From assembly GCF_019599145.1 (NCBI RefSeq), contig NZ_CP080647.1, forward strand, positions 9,176,001 to 9,240,000: a DNA stretch of 64,000 nt, in the 5' to 3' direction. This DNA comes from Streptomyces akebiae. Lineage in GTDB: Bacteria; Actinomycetota; Actinomycetes; Streptomycetales; Streptomycetaceae. This document shows, one piece after another, positions 26,562 through 35,639 of this stretch. Made by a program: the position numbers and the translations under genes. The first letter of the stretch is position 1. Each line of letters begins with the position of its first letter. The notes below the pieces were generated by a model. It did not search any database and had not been told where the DNA came from. It was given only the letters and a program-made list of their open reading frames with translations.

Positions 26562-27443
26562 ATGCAGATGAACACTCCGCCACGGAGCACGATTCGACTG
26601 ACGCGTCGGGGCCGGGCCGCCCTCATCGCGGCCGGGGCCGTAGTGGCGGCCACCGCCGTGGCGGTGCCGCTGCTGAGCGTGGGGGGCGGTGACGGCGCGG
26701 CCGAGCGCCCCGCGTCCCTGGTGATCCCGGAGGGCTGGCGTTCCGGCCAGGTCTACGAAGCCGTCGACAAGGCCCTCGCGCTGCCCGCCGGGTCCACCAA
26801 GAAGTCGCTGTCCAAGGCCAGGCTGATGCTGCCCGACGATGCCGAGGGCAACCCGGAGGGCTATCTGTTCCCGGCGACGTATCCGCTGCGGGAGAAGTCG
26901 ACCCCCGAGTCCCTGCTGGCGTCCATGGTCGAGACCGCGAACAAGAAGTTCAACGGCGGCCAGGTCACGGCCGGGGCCCAGCGCAACGCGATGAACGTCT
27001 ATCAGGCGGTCACCATCGCGAGCATCATCCAGGCCGAGGCGGCCACCGAGCAGGACATGGGCCGGGTGGCCCGGGTCGTCTTCAACCGCCTGGAACGCGG
27101 GATGCCGCTGCAGATGGACTCCACCATCAACTACGCGCTGAACCGCTCCACGTTGAACACCACCGTCGACGACACGAAGATCGACAGCCCCTACAACTCG
27201 TACCGGCGCATGGGCCTGCCGCCGACTCCGATCGCCAACCCGGGCGAGGCGGCGATGCGTGCCGCCGTCAACCCGACGGAGGGTGACTGGCTGTACTTCG
27301 TCACGGTCAAGCCGGGCGACACCCGCTTCACGGCGAACTACCAGGAACACCTGCGCAACGTCGCCGAGTTCAACCAGAACCGCAGAAAGGCGTCACCGGA
27401 GGCCGGGACGGGCAGCGGGTCGCCCTCACCGGCGACGGGCTGA
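26562..27443 (+). CDS. mltG: Endolytic murein transglycosylase (MltG/YceG family)
   Basis: 293 residues from ATG 26562; no clear ribosome site. One N-terminal membrane anchor (about 18-38) and a YceG/MltG catalytic domain with EGYLFPATYPL (99-109), the active-site Glu159 in TIASIIQAEA, VARVVFNRLERGMPLQMDST, and YNSYRRMGLPPTPIANPGEA. It cleaves nascent glycan strands to set peptidoglycan chain length. It lacks the LysM-like region of longer homologues and has a short Ser/Gly-rich tail. This is a stand-alone copy, not in the alaS-aroE cluster where mltG usually sits, so it is probably a paralogue. Confidence 0.9.
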   Translation: MQMNTPPRSTIRLTRRGRAALIAAGAVVAATAVAVPLLSVGGGDGAAERPASLVIPEGWRSGQVYEAVDKALALPAGSTKKSLSKARLMLPDDAEGNPEGYLFPATYPLREKSTPESLLASMVETANKKFNGGQVTAGAQRNAMNVYQAVTIASIIQAEAATEQDMGRVARVVFNRLERGMPLQMDSTINYALNRSTLNTTVDDTKIDSPYNSYRRMGLPPTPIANPGEAAMRAAVNPTEGDWLYFVTVKPGDTRFTANYQEHLRNVAEFNQNRRKASPEAGTGSGSPSPATG

Positions 27444-27469
27444 GGTCGGGGCCGGGGCGGCTCGGGGCG

Positions 27470-28546
27470 TCAGGCGGCGGCCGGTGTGTTCGCCAGGAAC
27501 CGCCGGATGTCCCGCACCGCCGCACGGCCGGCCCGGTTGGCGCCGATGGTGCTCGCCGAGGGGCCGTACCCGACCAGGTGGACGCGGGGGTCGGCGACCG
27601 CGCGGGTGCCGTCGACGCGGATGCCGCCACCGGGCTCGCGCAGCCGCAAGGGAGCCAGATGGTCGACAGCGGCGCGGAAACCGGTCGCCCAGAGGATGAC
27701 GTCGGCGTCGGTGTGGCGGCCGTCGTCCCACTCCACGCCGTCGGGGGTGATCCGGTCGAACATCGGCAGCCGGTCCAGGACTCCGTCCGCGATGCCCTGC
27801 CGGATCGCGTCGTTGAGCGGCAGACCCGTCACCGACACGACGCTCCTCGGCGGCAGTCCTCGCCGCACTCGCTCCTCCACCAGGGCGACCGCCGCCCGCC
27901 CGGCGCCCTCGTCGAACGGTCCCTCGCGGAACGCGGGCGGACGCCTCGTCACCCAGGTCGTCGCGGCGGCGTACGGCGCGATCTCCAGCAGATGCTGTGT
28001 CCCGGACGCGCCTCCGCCGACCACGATCACCCGAAGTCCCGTGAACTCCTCGGGCCCCGGGTACCGGGCGGTGTGCAACTGCCGCCCCCGGAAGGTCTCC
28101 TGCCCGGGGTAGCGCGGCCAGAACGGCCGGTCCCACGTCCCCGTCGCGTTGATCAGTGCCCGCGTCGACCACCCACCGTCCGAGGTCTCGACGGCCAGCC
28201 GCCCGTCCTCGCCCTCACGCACGGCGCGGACGTCCACGGGGCGCCGTACCCGCAGGTCGAAGGTCCGCTCGTAGGTGTCGAAGTACTCCCTGACGACCTC
28301 GGACGACGGTCGTGCCGGGTCGGCCCCCGTCAGCTCCATGCCCGGCAGCGCGTGCATCCCGTGCACCTTGCCGTACGTCAGCGACGGCCAGCGGAACTGC
28401 CAGGCGCCGCCCGGCGCGGGGGAGTGGTCCAGCACGACGAAGTCGCGTTCCGGCTCGAAGCCGGTGCGGCCCAGGTGATAGGCGGCGGCCAGACCTCCCT
28501 GGCCGGCGCCTATGACGACCACCTCGACCTCACGCGTGTTGTTCAT
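27470..28546 (-). CDS. FAD/NAD(P)-binding monooxygenase-like oxidoreductase
   Basis: 358 residues, ATG 28546. FAD-binding Rossmann GAGQGG at 13-18, second nucleotide-binding motif VVGGGASG in the middle (NADPH), and the ATG motif VILWATGFRAAVDHL characteristic of class B flavoprotein monooxygenases and the CzcO family. The canonical Baeyer-Villiger fingerprint FxGxxxHTxxWP is present only in a relaxed form (FRGRQLHTARYP). Likely oxygenates a small molecule in the cytoplasm; substrate unknown. Confidence 0.88.
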   Translation of the reverse strand: MNNTREVEVVVIGAGQGGLAAAYHLGRTGFEPERDFVVLDHSPAPGGAWQFRWPSLTYGKVHGMHALPGMELTGADPARPSSEVVREYFDTYERTFDLRVRRPVDVRAVREGEDGRLAVETSDGGWSTRALINATGTWDRPFWPRYPGQETFRGRQLHTARYPGPEEFTGLRVIVVGGGASGTQHLLEIAPYAAATTWVTRRPPAFREGPFDEGAGRAAVALVEERVRRGLPPRSVVSVTGLPLNDAIRQGIADGVLDRLPMFDRITPDGVEWDDGRHTDADVILWATGFRAAVDHLAPLRLREPGGGIRVDGTRAVADPRVHLVGYGPSASTIGANRAGRAAVRDIRRFLANTPAAA

Positions 28547-28661
28547 GCTTCTACCAACGGGGAGGGGGCGCCGGATCTTCCCCTGGCAGCGCCGGTGTGG
28601 TGGAGGAGGCGCGGCGTACGTGGGTCACGCCGACGTCTTCTCGGTGCGCGAGGATGGAGCC

Positions 28662-29084
28662 ATGTCCGATGCCTTCACCACCCGAGTACTGAACGTCGCC
28701 TCCGGCTCCCGCGAGCGGGTCGTCGACCTCACCCACGACTGTGAGAACTTCCTCCGCGAGTCCGCGGCCGGACGGGACGGTCTCCTCAACGTCTTCGTCC
28801 CGCACGCCACGGCCGGCATCGCCATCATCGAGACGGGCGCCGGCAGCGACGACGACCTCCTCGCCGCCCTGCGCACCCTCCTGCCCGCCGACGACCGCTG
28901 GCAGCACCGCCACGGCACCCCCGGCCACGGCCGCGACCACGTCCTCCCCGCCTTGGTCCCACCTCACGCCACCCTTCCGGTGATCGCCGGGCGACTGGAG
29001 CTGGGGACGTGGCAGTCGGTGTGTCTGGTGGACACGAACAGGGACAACCCCGACCGTCAGGTCCGGCTGAGCTTCCTCGGTTAG
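28662..29084 (+). CDS. yjbQ: YjbQ family protein (UPF0047)
   Basis: 140 residues; ATG 28662 follows AGGATGGAG. Conserved marks: VVDLTHDCENFLRES, FVPHATAGIAIIE, DDDLLAALRTLLP, HGTPGHGRDHVLPALV with the metal-binding His residues, and C-terminal GTWQSVCLVDTNRDNPDRQV. The fold is a trimeric metal-binding one; E. coli YjbQ has weak thiamine-phosphate synthase activity, and the true role is unsettled. A second copy of the last few codons is seen near 52085 (see that entry). Confidence 0.93.
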   Translation: MSDAFTTRVLNVASGSRERVVDLTHDCENFLRESAAGRDGLLNVFVPHATAGIAIIETGAGSDDDLLAALRTLLPADDRWQHRHGTPGHGRDHVLPALVPPHATLPVIAGRLELGTWQSVCLVDTNRDNPDRQVRLSFLG

Positions 29085-29613
29085 GTGGCCGCTCTGCGGA
29101 GACCGCGGAGGCGGAGTCCGGCCGCGCCGACCGCCGGCCCGGGAATGGTCCGAATCTTGACTGAGGCAGACCTCGGGCCTACGGCTCTGTTGTCTTGGAT
29201 CGGCTGTGGCGGCCCGCTCCGAGCTGACGGTCCCACCTGGCACAGGTCGTAACGACCGTCCAGGGGCGTCTACTCATTCCAGCGCGGACACGAAACCGCA
29301 GGTCGGGGCATCCTGGTCCGTGGGGCTTCTGCACGGAGCGGCAACGACGGAGTACGGATTCCGCCATGGGGACCACTGCCCGATCACCGACACCCTCGGC
29401 CGTTTGCTCGCAGACCAGATAGACCTCGACCAGGTGGCCGCCGCCCATCCACCGTCCGCGAAGTCCGGGGCGACGGCGGCTACCGCACTGACCTCCCCCG
29501 CGCGATGTCGGTGTCATGAACACGGCCACGCACCGCACTCCGCGTCCGGACCCGGCTGGGCCGGCCGGGTGAATGACGGTGGGGCACCCACCCGATACGG
29601 AACCAATCACCAC
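29085..29613 (+). other. 529-base spacer before the STAND gene
   Basis: No gene with normal codon bias. The frame of the downstream STAND gene is open from 29206, but codons in 29206-29600 show weaker G/C third positions and the peptide is low in structure, so I treat it as leader. A good promoter is at 29157-29185. Parts of this spacer may be old mobile-element debris; nothing identifiable. Confidence 0.4.
29157..29185 (+). promoter_or_regulatory. Housekeeping-type promoter, TTGACT-N17-TACGGC
   Basis: TTGACT at 29157-29162 and TACGGC at 29180-29185 with a 17-base spacer fit a Streptomyces HrdB-type promoter. Transcription would begin near 29192, giving a leader of about 420 bases before GTG 29614, or a nearly leaderless message if the GTG at 29206 were used. 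Confidence 0.45.
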
Positions 29614-32600
29614 GTGAACGTTGGAAGGAGACCATCGCGCCGGCTGACGCGGCAGGGGTACGGCAGGGCCCGGCCGTGGCGGGTCCGCAAGAGCGGGTGG
29701 TACTACCTGTCGCTCGTGGCGACGTTGCTGGGCGCGCTGCTCCTGCTGTTCCTGGCCGTGACGGCACTGGTCACGCTGGCGAACGACCGGACGTTCTGGA
29801 CACCGGTCCGGTGGCTCGACCAGCACTGCGCGAAGAGCCCCAATGCCTGCGCCGTCCTCCAGTCGTTGATCATGCCGTTCCTCACCCTCTCCCTGGCCAC
29901 GGTCGCCTACCTCTCCTTCCGGTTCACCAGGGTGCGCAGGGCGTACCTGAGGAAGGCCCGGACGACGCCGCACGAGCTGGTGGAGACGGCGGGGGGCATC
30001 CTCGGCAAGGTGGTGGGCCGCGACCAGTTGTGCGAGGTCCTCATGGAGGACCAGCGGGACGCCCGGTTCCGTCGTACGCATGTCGTGGTCGGCGGCGTCG
30101 GCACGGGCAAGACGGCGCTGATCGTGCTGCTGACGGAGCAGTTCGCCCGGCGCAAGGCCCTTCCCGTGCCGCTGCGGCTGCGGAACGCCGACACGGACCT
30201 GGACTTCCGCGAGATGGCGTTCAGACGGTTCTGCCGGGAGGTGCAGGGTTACATCCGTTCCGACGCGGAGGCGGAGAAGGTATGGCGCAGGCTGTGCCAG
30301 CAGGGGCGGATCGTCGTCCTCGCGGACGGCCTCGAAGAGGCGCTGACCGGTGACACCATGGCGGATGAACGCGACACCGTCATCCGGCTGGCGATCCGGC
30401 GGGCCACCGACGAGCGGCTGCCGCTCATCATCACCTCCCGCCCGCACGACTCCCTGCGGGGCATGGAGGCCTCCCTCACGGACCTGGAACCGCTGAGTGA
30501 GGAGGCCGCGCTCGCGTACATCTCCTCGGGCAGTGCCTGGGAGGACCGGCAGCGGTTGGACTGGATCGTGGAGAAGGCCGGCATCGCGGAGGCGCCCACC
30601 TACTTGCAGATCGCCAGTGAACTCCACGAGGAGGGCCTGCTGGAGCGCGCCCTGAACGCCAGCGCGGAGGAAGAGGCGGTGGAGACGCGTGGCGGGGACC
30701 GGGCGGGCCTGCGCCACCACCTGGTCGACACCTGGATCGCCGCCCTGATCAGCGGACGGTTCCGGCCGGAACTGCCGCTGGGGCAGGACGAGCGACGGGC
30801 GGCCGTGCACTACCTCTCCGCGCTCGCGTGCGCGGGGCTGGCGTCGGACTCCTGCGAGGTGCACTTCACCGACGTGGTGGACGAGCAGAACCCCTCGCGG
30901 CCCCGCTACCCCGAGATCCTGGCGGAACTGGTGCGCAGGGTGGAGGACAGCAAGCTGGACATTCGCCTCGCCGCCCACTGGGGCGCGCGCATGGGGCTGG
31001 TGGAGGTCGGCGGTGACAGGGTCCGCTTCCAGCACAGCGTGATCCAGGCCCACCTCGGAGCGCGGTTCATGAATGCCGTGATCCATCCGGGCGTGCCCGC
31101 CGAACCCACGGAGGGATACCTGTTCCCGGCGGCGCTGGAGAAGCCGGGCCGGGAACTGCTGATCGCCATGGTGCTCCACTCCCGCACGCCCGAGGGTTCG
31201 TGCCGCCACGGGGAGGAGGCGCACGGCGGCGGGCAGCCGTGGTGTCCCGTGTCCGCCGCGCGGGATCTTCTGGTTCGGGCGGCCTGCAAGGCGCAGATGG
31301 ACAGCAGGGAGGAGGCTCACGAAGGGGCCCGGGACACACCGGGGCGGCCCACAGGAGCGGAGGAGCGCGCCCGGGCATCCCGGGGGCGTCCGGCGGAGGC
31401 ACAGGAACCGCCCCAGCAGCTCTCGGGGCGACACACCCCGGACGCGCAGCGGCTGTTCGGTCGCACGCTGCACGCCAAGGCCCTCGAGCTGTACGCCGCC
31501 GCGCTGGAGATCGACAGCGTGGACGCCGAGCCGCAGCAGCACCTCATCGCCATGCGGCTCGCCACGTCATGGCCCGACCTGCGCGCCCGCGACCCGCACA
31601 CGCTGCGCGTCGCGAAGGCGCTGCTCGTCTCCCGCTTCGGCGACGCCGTGCGCGGCGTCGCCCGGAGCCGCACGGTGGTCCCCGCGTACCTGGAACTCTT
31701 CGAGATCGCCCGCATGGAGCCCTCGTACCCCGTCCGCGTCGCCATCGCGCAGGAGATCGGCGCGGGCGGTGACAGCGCCTTCGCGGTGCTGCAGGCCCGG
31801 CTGCGCGGCCCGGAGACCGACCGGGACGAGACGCTGGAGCGAGCCCGGGACTGGATGGTCGATCTGTGGGGGGCGCAGGAGCCGGACGCGGACACGGACG
31901 CGCAGGCGGAGCGCCGGGGGCACCGTCCGGCGGAGCGCGACGGCTCGCGCAGCCCCTGGGAGGCGCGCGAACGGGAGCGGCGGCGCGAGGAACGCAGGCA
32001 GGAGGAGTCCGAGCGCGAGGAGGAGGAACAGCGGTGGCGGGACAACACCATGTGCGCCTGGCTGATTCCCCTGCTGGTCGGCTCGGTCACGACACAGCGC
32101 CACCAGAACACGCCCTACGAGTATCTGGAGAGCTGGGTACGCCGGGTCGGCGCGCCCGACGGGTCCGGCGCGCCCGCGCTCGACCTGACCGTGGAGATCG
32201 CCCTCGCCCAGGGGTTCAAGTACGCGGCGAACCGCCGCCACCGCCATCCGCATGCCCGCGCCGAGGCACGCGAGTACCTGAGCGGGCAGGCCTGGGACAT
32301 GCTCAAGCGCACCCGGTTCTGGTTCACCCGCCTCACCCTGCTGCACGCGCTGACCCTGTGGGACCTGCCCGACGGGGTCACGGTGACGCGCCCCGCGCAC
32401 GGCCGGGGTTCCCACCCCGCGGAACAGGTCCGTCAGTGGCTGGCCCTGCCGGACGGCAAGGAGCAGCACCCGTTCGTCGTGGAAGCCGCCCGGCTCTGCG
32501 TCTGGGCCCTGGAGACCCGGCAGCCGGAGCGGTTCCTGTGGATCGACGAGTCGGGTGTCGCCGCCCACGTCGGCTCGCAGACGGCACCGTGGGGCGAGGC

Positions 32601-33075
32601 GCGCAAGCACCAGCTGTGGATTCCGCCCTCGACCGGCTGGAGCACCCTCCACCCGCGGGCCCAGCAGCTCCTCGCGGACGTGCTGCTGCTCCTCAACCTC
32701 GCCGAGCGGGGCGACTGGCCCAAGGACCGCCTCCGGCGCCTGCGGCACACGGCGCGGCCGGACCTGCCGCCGTGCCTGAGCCGGGACCGCGGCCCGCTCG
32801 ACCCGGGGCGCACGGTCGTCCGGACGACCGCCTCCCAGGCGGGCTCCAACTGCCGTGACGACTGCTCCTTCGAGCTGTGCCCGTATCCGCCCAAGGGTCT
32901 CGACAGCCACCGTGTCGAGCTGAGCGAGGCCTTCTGCCGGGCGCAGTCCAGTGTGCTGTCACGGTCGTTCCTCCACCCCCAGGCCCCCTGGCAGCAACGC
33001 ACGGACGTGGCCGAACTGCGCCGGTTCTGGGAGCGGATGGGCCAGCGGGCACAGGACAACCCGCGGCCCCGCTGA
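29614..33075 (+). CDS. Membrane-anchored NACHT/STAND-like NTPase, large
   Basis: 1,153 residues from GTG 29614; start uncertain (GGAAGGAG lies just inside the frame; GTG 29568 and 29206 are other options). Two membrane spans come first (about 29-53 and 88-107). An NTPase domain follows with Walker A VVGGVGTGKTALI (~158-170), Walker B RIVVLADGLEEAL (~233-245) and sensor PLIITSRPHDS (~270), the order of NACHT/STAND switch ATPases. Then a long helical region, a highly charged Arg/Glu coiled segment (~783-812, ERERRREERRQEESEREEEE), and a C-terminal domain with clustered Cys (NCRDDCSFELCPY). No known effector domain is recognised. STAND ATPases often act in signalling or anti-phage defence; that role is inference. 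Flanked by pseudogenes and an IS remnant. Confidence 0.75.
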   Translation: MNVGRRPSRRLTRQGYGRARPWRVRKSGWYYLSLVATLLGALLLLFLAVTALVTLANDRTFWTPVRWLDQHCAKSPNACAVLQSLIMPFLTLSLATVAYLSFRFTRVRRAYLRKARTTPHELVETAGGILGKVVGRDQLCEVLMEDQRDARFRRTHVVVGGVGTGKTALIVLLTEQFARRKALPVPLRLRNADTDLDFREMAFRRFCREVQGYIRSDAEAEKVWRRLCQQGRIVVLADGLEEALTGDTMADERDTVIRLAIRRATDERLPLIITSRPHDSLRGMEASLTDLEPLSEEAALAYISSGSAWEDRQRLDWIVEKAGIAEAPTYLQIASELHEEGLLERALNASAEEEAVETRGGDRAGLRHHLVDTWIAALISGRFRPELPLGQDERRAAVHYLSALACAGLASDSCEVHFTDVVDEQNPSRPRYPEILAELVRRVEDSKLDIRLAAHWGARMGLVEVGGDRVRFQHSVIQAHLGARFMNAVIHPGVPAEPTEGYLFPAALEKPGRELLIAMVLHSRTPEGSCRHGEEAHGGGQPWCPVSAARDLLVRAACKAQMDSREEAHEGARDTPGRPTGAEERARASRGRPAEAQEPPQQLSGRHTPDAQRLFGRTLHAKALELYAAALEIDSVDAEPQQHLIAMRLATSWPDLRARDPHTLRVAKALLVSRFGDAVRGVARSRTVVPAYLELFEIARMEPSYPVRVAIAQEIGAGGDSAFAVLQARLRGPETDRDETLERARDWMVDLWGAQEPDADTDAQAERRGHRPAERDGSRSPWEARERERRREERRQEESEREEEEQRWRDNTMCAWLIPLLVGSVTTQRHQNTPYEYLESWVRRVGAPDGSGAPALDLTVEIALAQGFKYAANRRHRHPHARAEAREYLSGQAWDMLKRTRFWFTRLTLLHALTLWDLPDGVTVTRPAHGRGSHPAEQVRQWLALPDGKEQHPFVVEAARLCVWALETRQPERFLWIDESGVAAHVGSQTAPWGEARKHQLWIPPSTGWSTLHPRAQQLLADVLLLLNLAERGDWPKDRLRRLRHTARPDLPPCLSRDRGPLDPGRTVVRTTASQAGSNCRDDCSFELCPYPPKGLDSHRVELSEAFCRAQSSVLSRSFLHPQAPWQQRTDVAELRRFWERMGQRAQDNPRPR

Positions 33076-33109
33076 CGCCCCGGACGCGGCGGCAGGGCGG
33101 CAGGGCGGC

Positions 33110-33716
33110 GGGACGGCCTCGTCCGTGAGGGAGATCCGGTGGGTGGGCGGGGCGGGCGTCCGCCGACACGCGTGCCGGCCGAACCGCGGCACGGTGTACC
33201 GCGTTCGGCAGGTGGACGCGCTCTTCCCCCCGGCGGTCGACGGGTTCGTCGGTGCCCACCACCACGGCCGGGGGCTCGTCACCGCCCACCACGACGGCCA
33301 CGCCGAGCAGTTGCTCCCTGGAGAAGGGTGTCCGGCCGAAGGGGTGCCCACGCGCCGTGACCGGCGCTTGCCGGACCCGCGCCGAGGCCGTCGTGAGCTC
33401 GCCGGTGAAGGCGCCCGGCAGCTCTTCGTCGAGGGGCGCGGTCACGAGGACGCCGTCGGGTCGCCGCACGTCCGCCACCACCTCGGCCAGGCCCTCGACG
33501 GGCCGCCCGAACTCGCTCAGGACGGCGTCGAACCGCACGGTGGAACCCGGTTCCAGGCTGCCTTGTGTGAGACGGGCGCGGTGTGAGACGGGCGCGCAGG
33601 TCGAGATTGCTCCACGAGCTGACGGTGACGCCGTAGCGCGGCCCCGTGGGCGATCAGCCCGTCCAGGTCCGTACGGTCCCTCGGTTCCCCGTACGCGGCG
33701 GCGTTGCGTTTGGCCG
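33110..33716 (-). pseudogene. Decayed gene fragment with 16-bp frame-breaking duplication
   Basis: On the minus strand the frames read LDGLIAHGA, then (new frame) YGVTVSSWSNLDLRARL, then (new frame) TQGSLEPGSTVRFDAVLSEF followed by GRPVEGLAEVVADVRRPDG and FSREQLLGVAVVVGGDEPP. The last break is a perfect 16-bp tandem duplication (33565-33596): removing one copy joins DLRARL directly to TQGSLEPGSTVRF. The beta-rich pattern resembles Ig-like extracellular modules of large secreted proteins; exact family not recognised. The 5' end is cut by the IS630 remnant, the 3' end fades near the STAND gene stop. Confidence 0.55.
33565..33596. repeat. Perfect 16-bp tandem duplication
   Basis: GTGTGAGACGGGCGCG occurs twice with no spacer or mismatch. 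Sixteen is not a multiple of three, so it shifts the frame of the surrounding decayed gene. The lack of mismatches suggests a recent event. Confidence 0.95.
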
Positions 33717-34068
33717 TCAACTGACCTTGTCGGATTGGCTTCGGGTGTCGGCGTTGAGGGTCAGGCCGGTTTCGGTGAGGCAGCCGTTGATGAGTTCCGG
33801 GTGGCGCTGGACCTGGGCGAGGCCGCGGCGGAGGGTGCGGGTGAGGTGGTCGGGGTCGGTGAATGCGGTGTTGGCCATCGGGCCTCGCCGTAACAGGGAC
33901 CAGACTCCTTCTTCCACCGGGTTCAAGTCCGGGCTGTTAGGAGGGGAGATGGACGATCGTGAGTCAGGCGTGGCCTGCGGTGTGGTCACGCGGGCCAGCG
34001 GTGCGATGGGTGTTGAGGTTGTCCCGGAGGACGATGATCACGCTGTCGGCGGGCGGGCAGTGGACCAC
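33717..34068 (-). pseudogene. IS630-family transposase remnant (C-terminal DDE part)
   Basis: The minus strand gives DSVIIVLRDNLNTHRTAG, a broken stretch with an in-frame stop, then LTIVHLPPNSPDLNPVEE and GVWSLLRRGPMANTAFTD, ending LTLNADTRSQSDKVS at a TGA (33717-33719). DNLNTH and PPxxPDLNPVE are the catalytic Asp and Glu regions of IS630/Tc1-type DDE transposases. Only about 110 C-terminal residues remain, with a frameshift between the two motifs, so it is inactive. It abuts the stop codon of the DUF4139 gene on one side and the decayed gene on the other. Confidence 0.85.
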
Positions 34069-34071
34069 CGC

Positions 34072-35631
34072 TCACAGCCCGGTGACCTTGGCGCTCGCCG
34101 ACAGCTCGTAGACCAGGGTGACTGTGCGGCGGCCGCCGGGCGGCAGGGGGACGTCCCAGCGGGCGATGCCCTCGGCGTCGACCACGTCGGGCGCCGGGGA
34201 GCATGAATCCTTGTGCAGGCGTATCTCGACCGCCGAGACCTCGGAGACCGGGATCCGCTCCCGAAGGACGACCACCCGCTCGCCGTGCTCTCCGGGGGCG
34301 GAGAACCGGGACAGGTGCAGCCGGACCGTGCGGGTGACCACGGTCCGCTGGGTGATTCCGGCGGAGCCGCGGGACTCCTCGGCATGCCGGGCCACCCGGT
34401 AGTCGTCGCAGCTGCCGAAGGCCAGCTCGACGGGGGCGCCCGGGGCGGTGAAGTCCAGCGTGCCGCGGCCGCTGAATCCGCTGCCTCGGACCAGGTCCAC
34501 GGGCCCGGCGAGCAGCACGTGGCCGGACAGGTTGTCGAACCGCACCACCTGGGTGACCAGCGGCGACACCTCGGGTGAGCAGGCGTATTCGCTGCTCGCG
34601 GCGGTGGTGAACACGGTGAGCGGCACCCGGTGGGCGCGGCCGTCTCCGGGTACGGAGACCGACGCGGGGGATCTCAGTACCCGCGCCTCGCCGCCGTCGT
34701 CCACCCCGGGCAGGCCGAGCACCGGGGCTGGGCCGAGGTCCCCGATCTCCTCCTCGCGCAGTTCGACGTCGAGCGTGCGGCGCTCCGCCGCGGAGCGGTC
34801 CTTGAGCGTCAGCCGGTCCTCGCCCAGCCGTGGCGGATCGGTGGCCCGCGCCGAGCGGGCCGTCGACAGGGTCAGCCGTACGTCCGACCAGTCCTCGCCG
34901 GTGCGCTGCCAGATCATCGCGTCGGTCTCCAGCGTCAGGGAGTCCCCGTCGAGCACGGCCCGATAGGCGGGCCGCCACAGCGCACACGGGGTCAGGTGAC
35001 TCAGGCGCAGCCCGACCGGCCCGGCGACCGCGGCCTCCACAGTCAACTCGACATGACCGACCAGCTCGGTGGGCTCCTCCTCGGAGAGATCCATGGCCCG
35101 CCGGGCTTCCCCGAGTTCGGCGGCGAGGGCGGCCAGCCGGGCCTCCACGGCGCGGAGTTCCTCGCCGTGCGCGTCGCGCTCGTCGTCCACCCGGTCCAGT
35201 TCGCGGGCCCAACGGGGTCCTTCGCTCTCCCCGGAGCCGGCACCTTCGCCGATCTCCCGCAGCAGATCGGCGGCGAGGCGGCCGAGCAGGTCGAGGCGGG
35301 CACGCAGCCGGTCACGTCGCTGTCCCAGAGACAACTGCTCCTCTTCGAGGGCGTGTACGCGCAGGCGCAGGGCGGAGTCGTCGGTGGACGGCAGCGGCCC
35401 GCGCGGCGTCCAGTTGCGGACGATCCGTACGTCGAGCACGGTCGCGGGAAGATCGGCGGTCAGCTCGGCATGGAGGGTCCGGTCGACGGCCAGCGCACTG
35501 ACCGGCCCGAGACGCAGCCGCTGGACCCCGGCCTTCAGGTCGAGCACGGCGGCGCGCTCGACGTGGGCACGATCCTCGAGACACGTGACGGCGGTGACAG
35601 GGAGGGCGATCGGCTTCGGGGCCGTGGACAT
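34072..35631 (-). CDS. DUF4139 protein (second of a tandem pair)
   Basis: 519 residues from ATG 35631 (MSTAPKPIALPVTAVTCLED); the ribosome site AGGAG lies in the end of the upstream gene. A DUF4140-like N-terminal beta domain (EDRAHVERAAVLDLKAGVQRL), a coiled-coil (~90-185, Arg/Glu/Leu-rich), then the DUF4139 beta domain (LWRPAYRAVLDGDSLTLE, then QRTGEDWSDVRLTLSTA). No signal peptide or membrane span visible. Relatives are annotated as mucoidy inhibitor MuiA-like proteins; biochemical function unknown. Eight bases after the first paralogue, so co-transcribed. Confidence 0.88.
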   Translation of the reverse strand: MSTAPKPIALPVTAVTCLEDRAHVERAAVLDLKAGVQRLRLGPVSALAVDRTLHAELTADLPATVLDVRIVRNWTPRGPLPSTDDSALRLRVHALEEEQLSLGQRRDRLRARLDLLGRLAADLLREIGEGAGSGESEGPRWARELDRVDDERDAHGEELRAVEARLAALAAELGEARRAMDLSEEEPTELVGHVELTVEAAVAGPVGLRLSHLTPCALWRPAYRAVLDGDSLTLETDAMIWQRTGEDWSDVRLTLSTARSARATDPPRLGEDRLTLKDRSAAERRTLDVELREEEIGDLGPAPVLGLPGVDDGGEARVLRSPASVSVPGDGRAHRVPLTVFTTAASSEYACSPEVSPLVTQVVRFDNLSGHVLLAGPVDLVRGSGFSGRGTLDFTAPGAPVELAFGSCDDYRVARHAEESRGSAGITQRTVVTRTVRLHLSRFSAPGEHGERVVVLRERIPVSEVSAVEIRLHKDSCSPAPDVVDAEGIARWDVPLPPGGRRTVTLVYELSASAKVTGL

Positions 35632-35639
35632 GGTGTGGG

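Noticed and set aside
29179..31542. Long minus-strand open frame opposite the STAND gene
   Set aside because: Arg/Gly/His-rich translation without domains; the plus strand has Walker A and B motifs and membrane helices.
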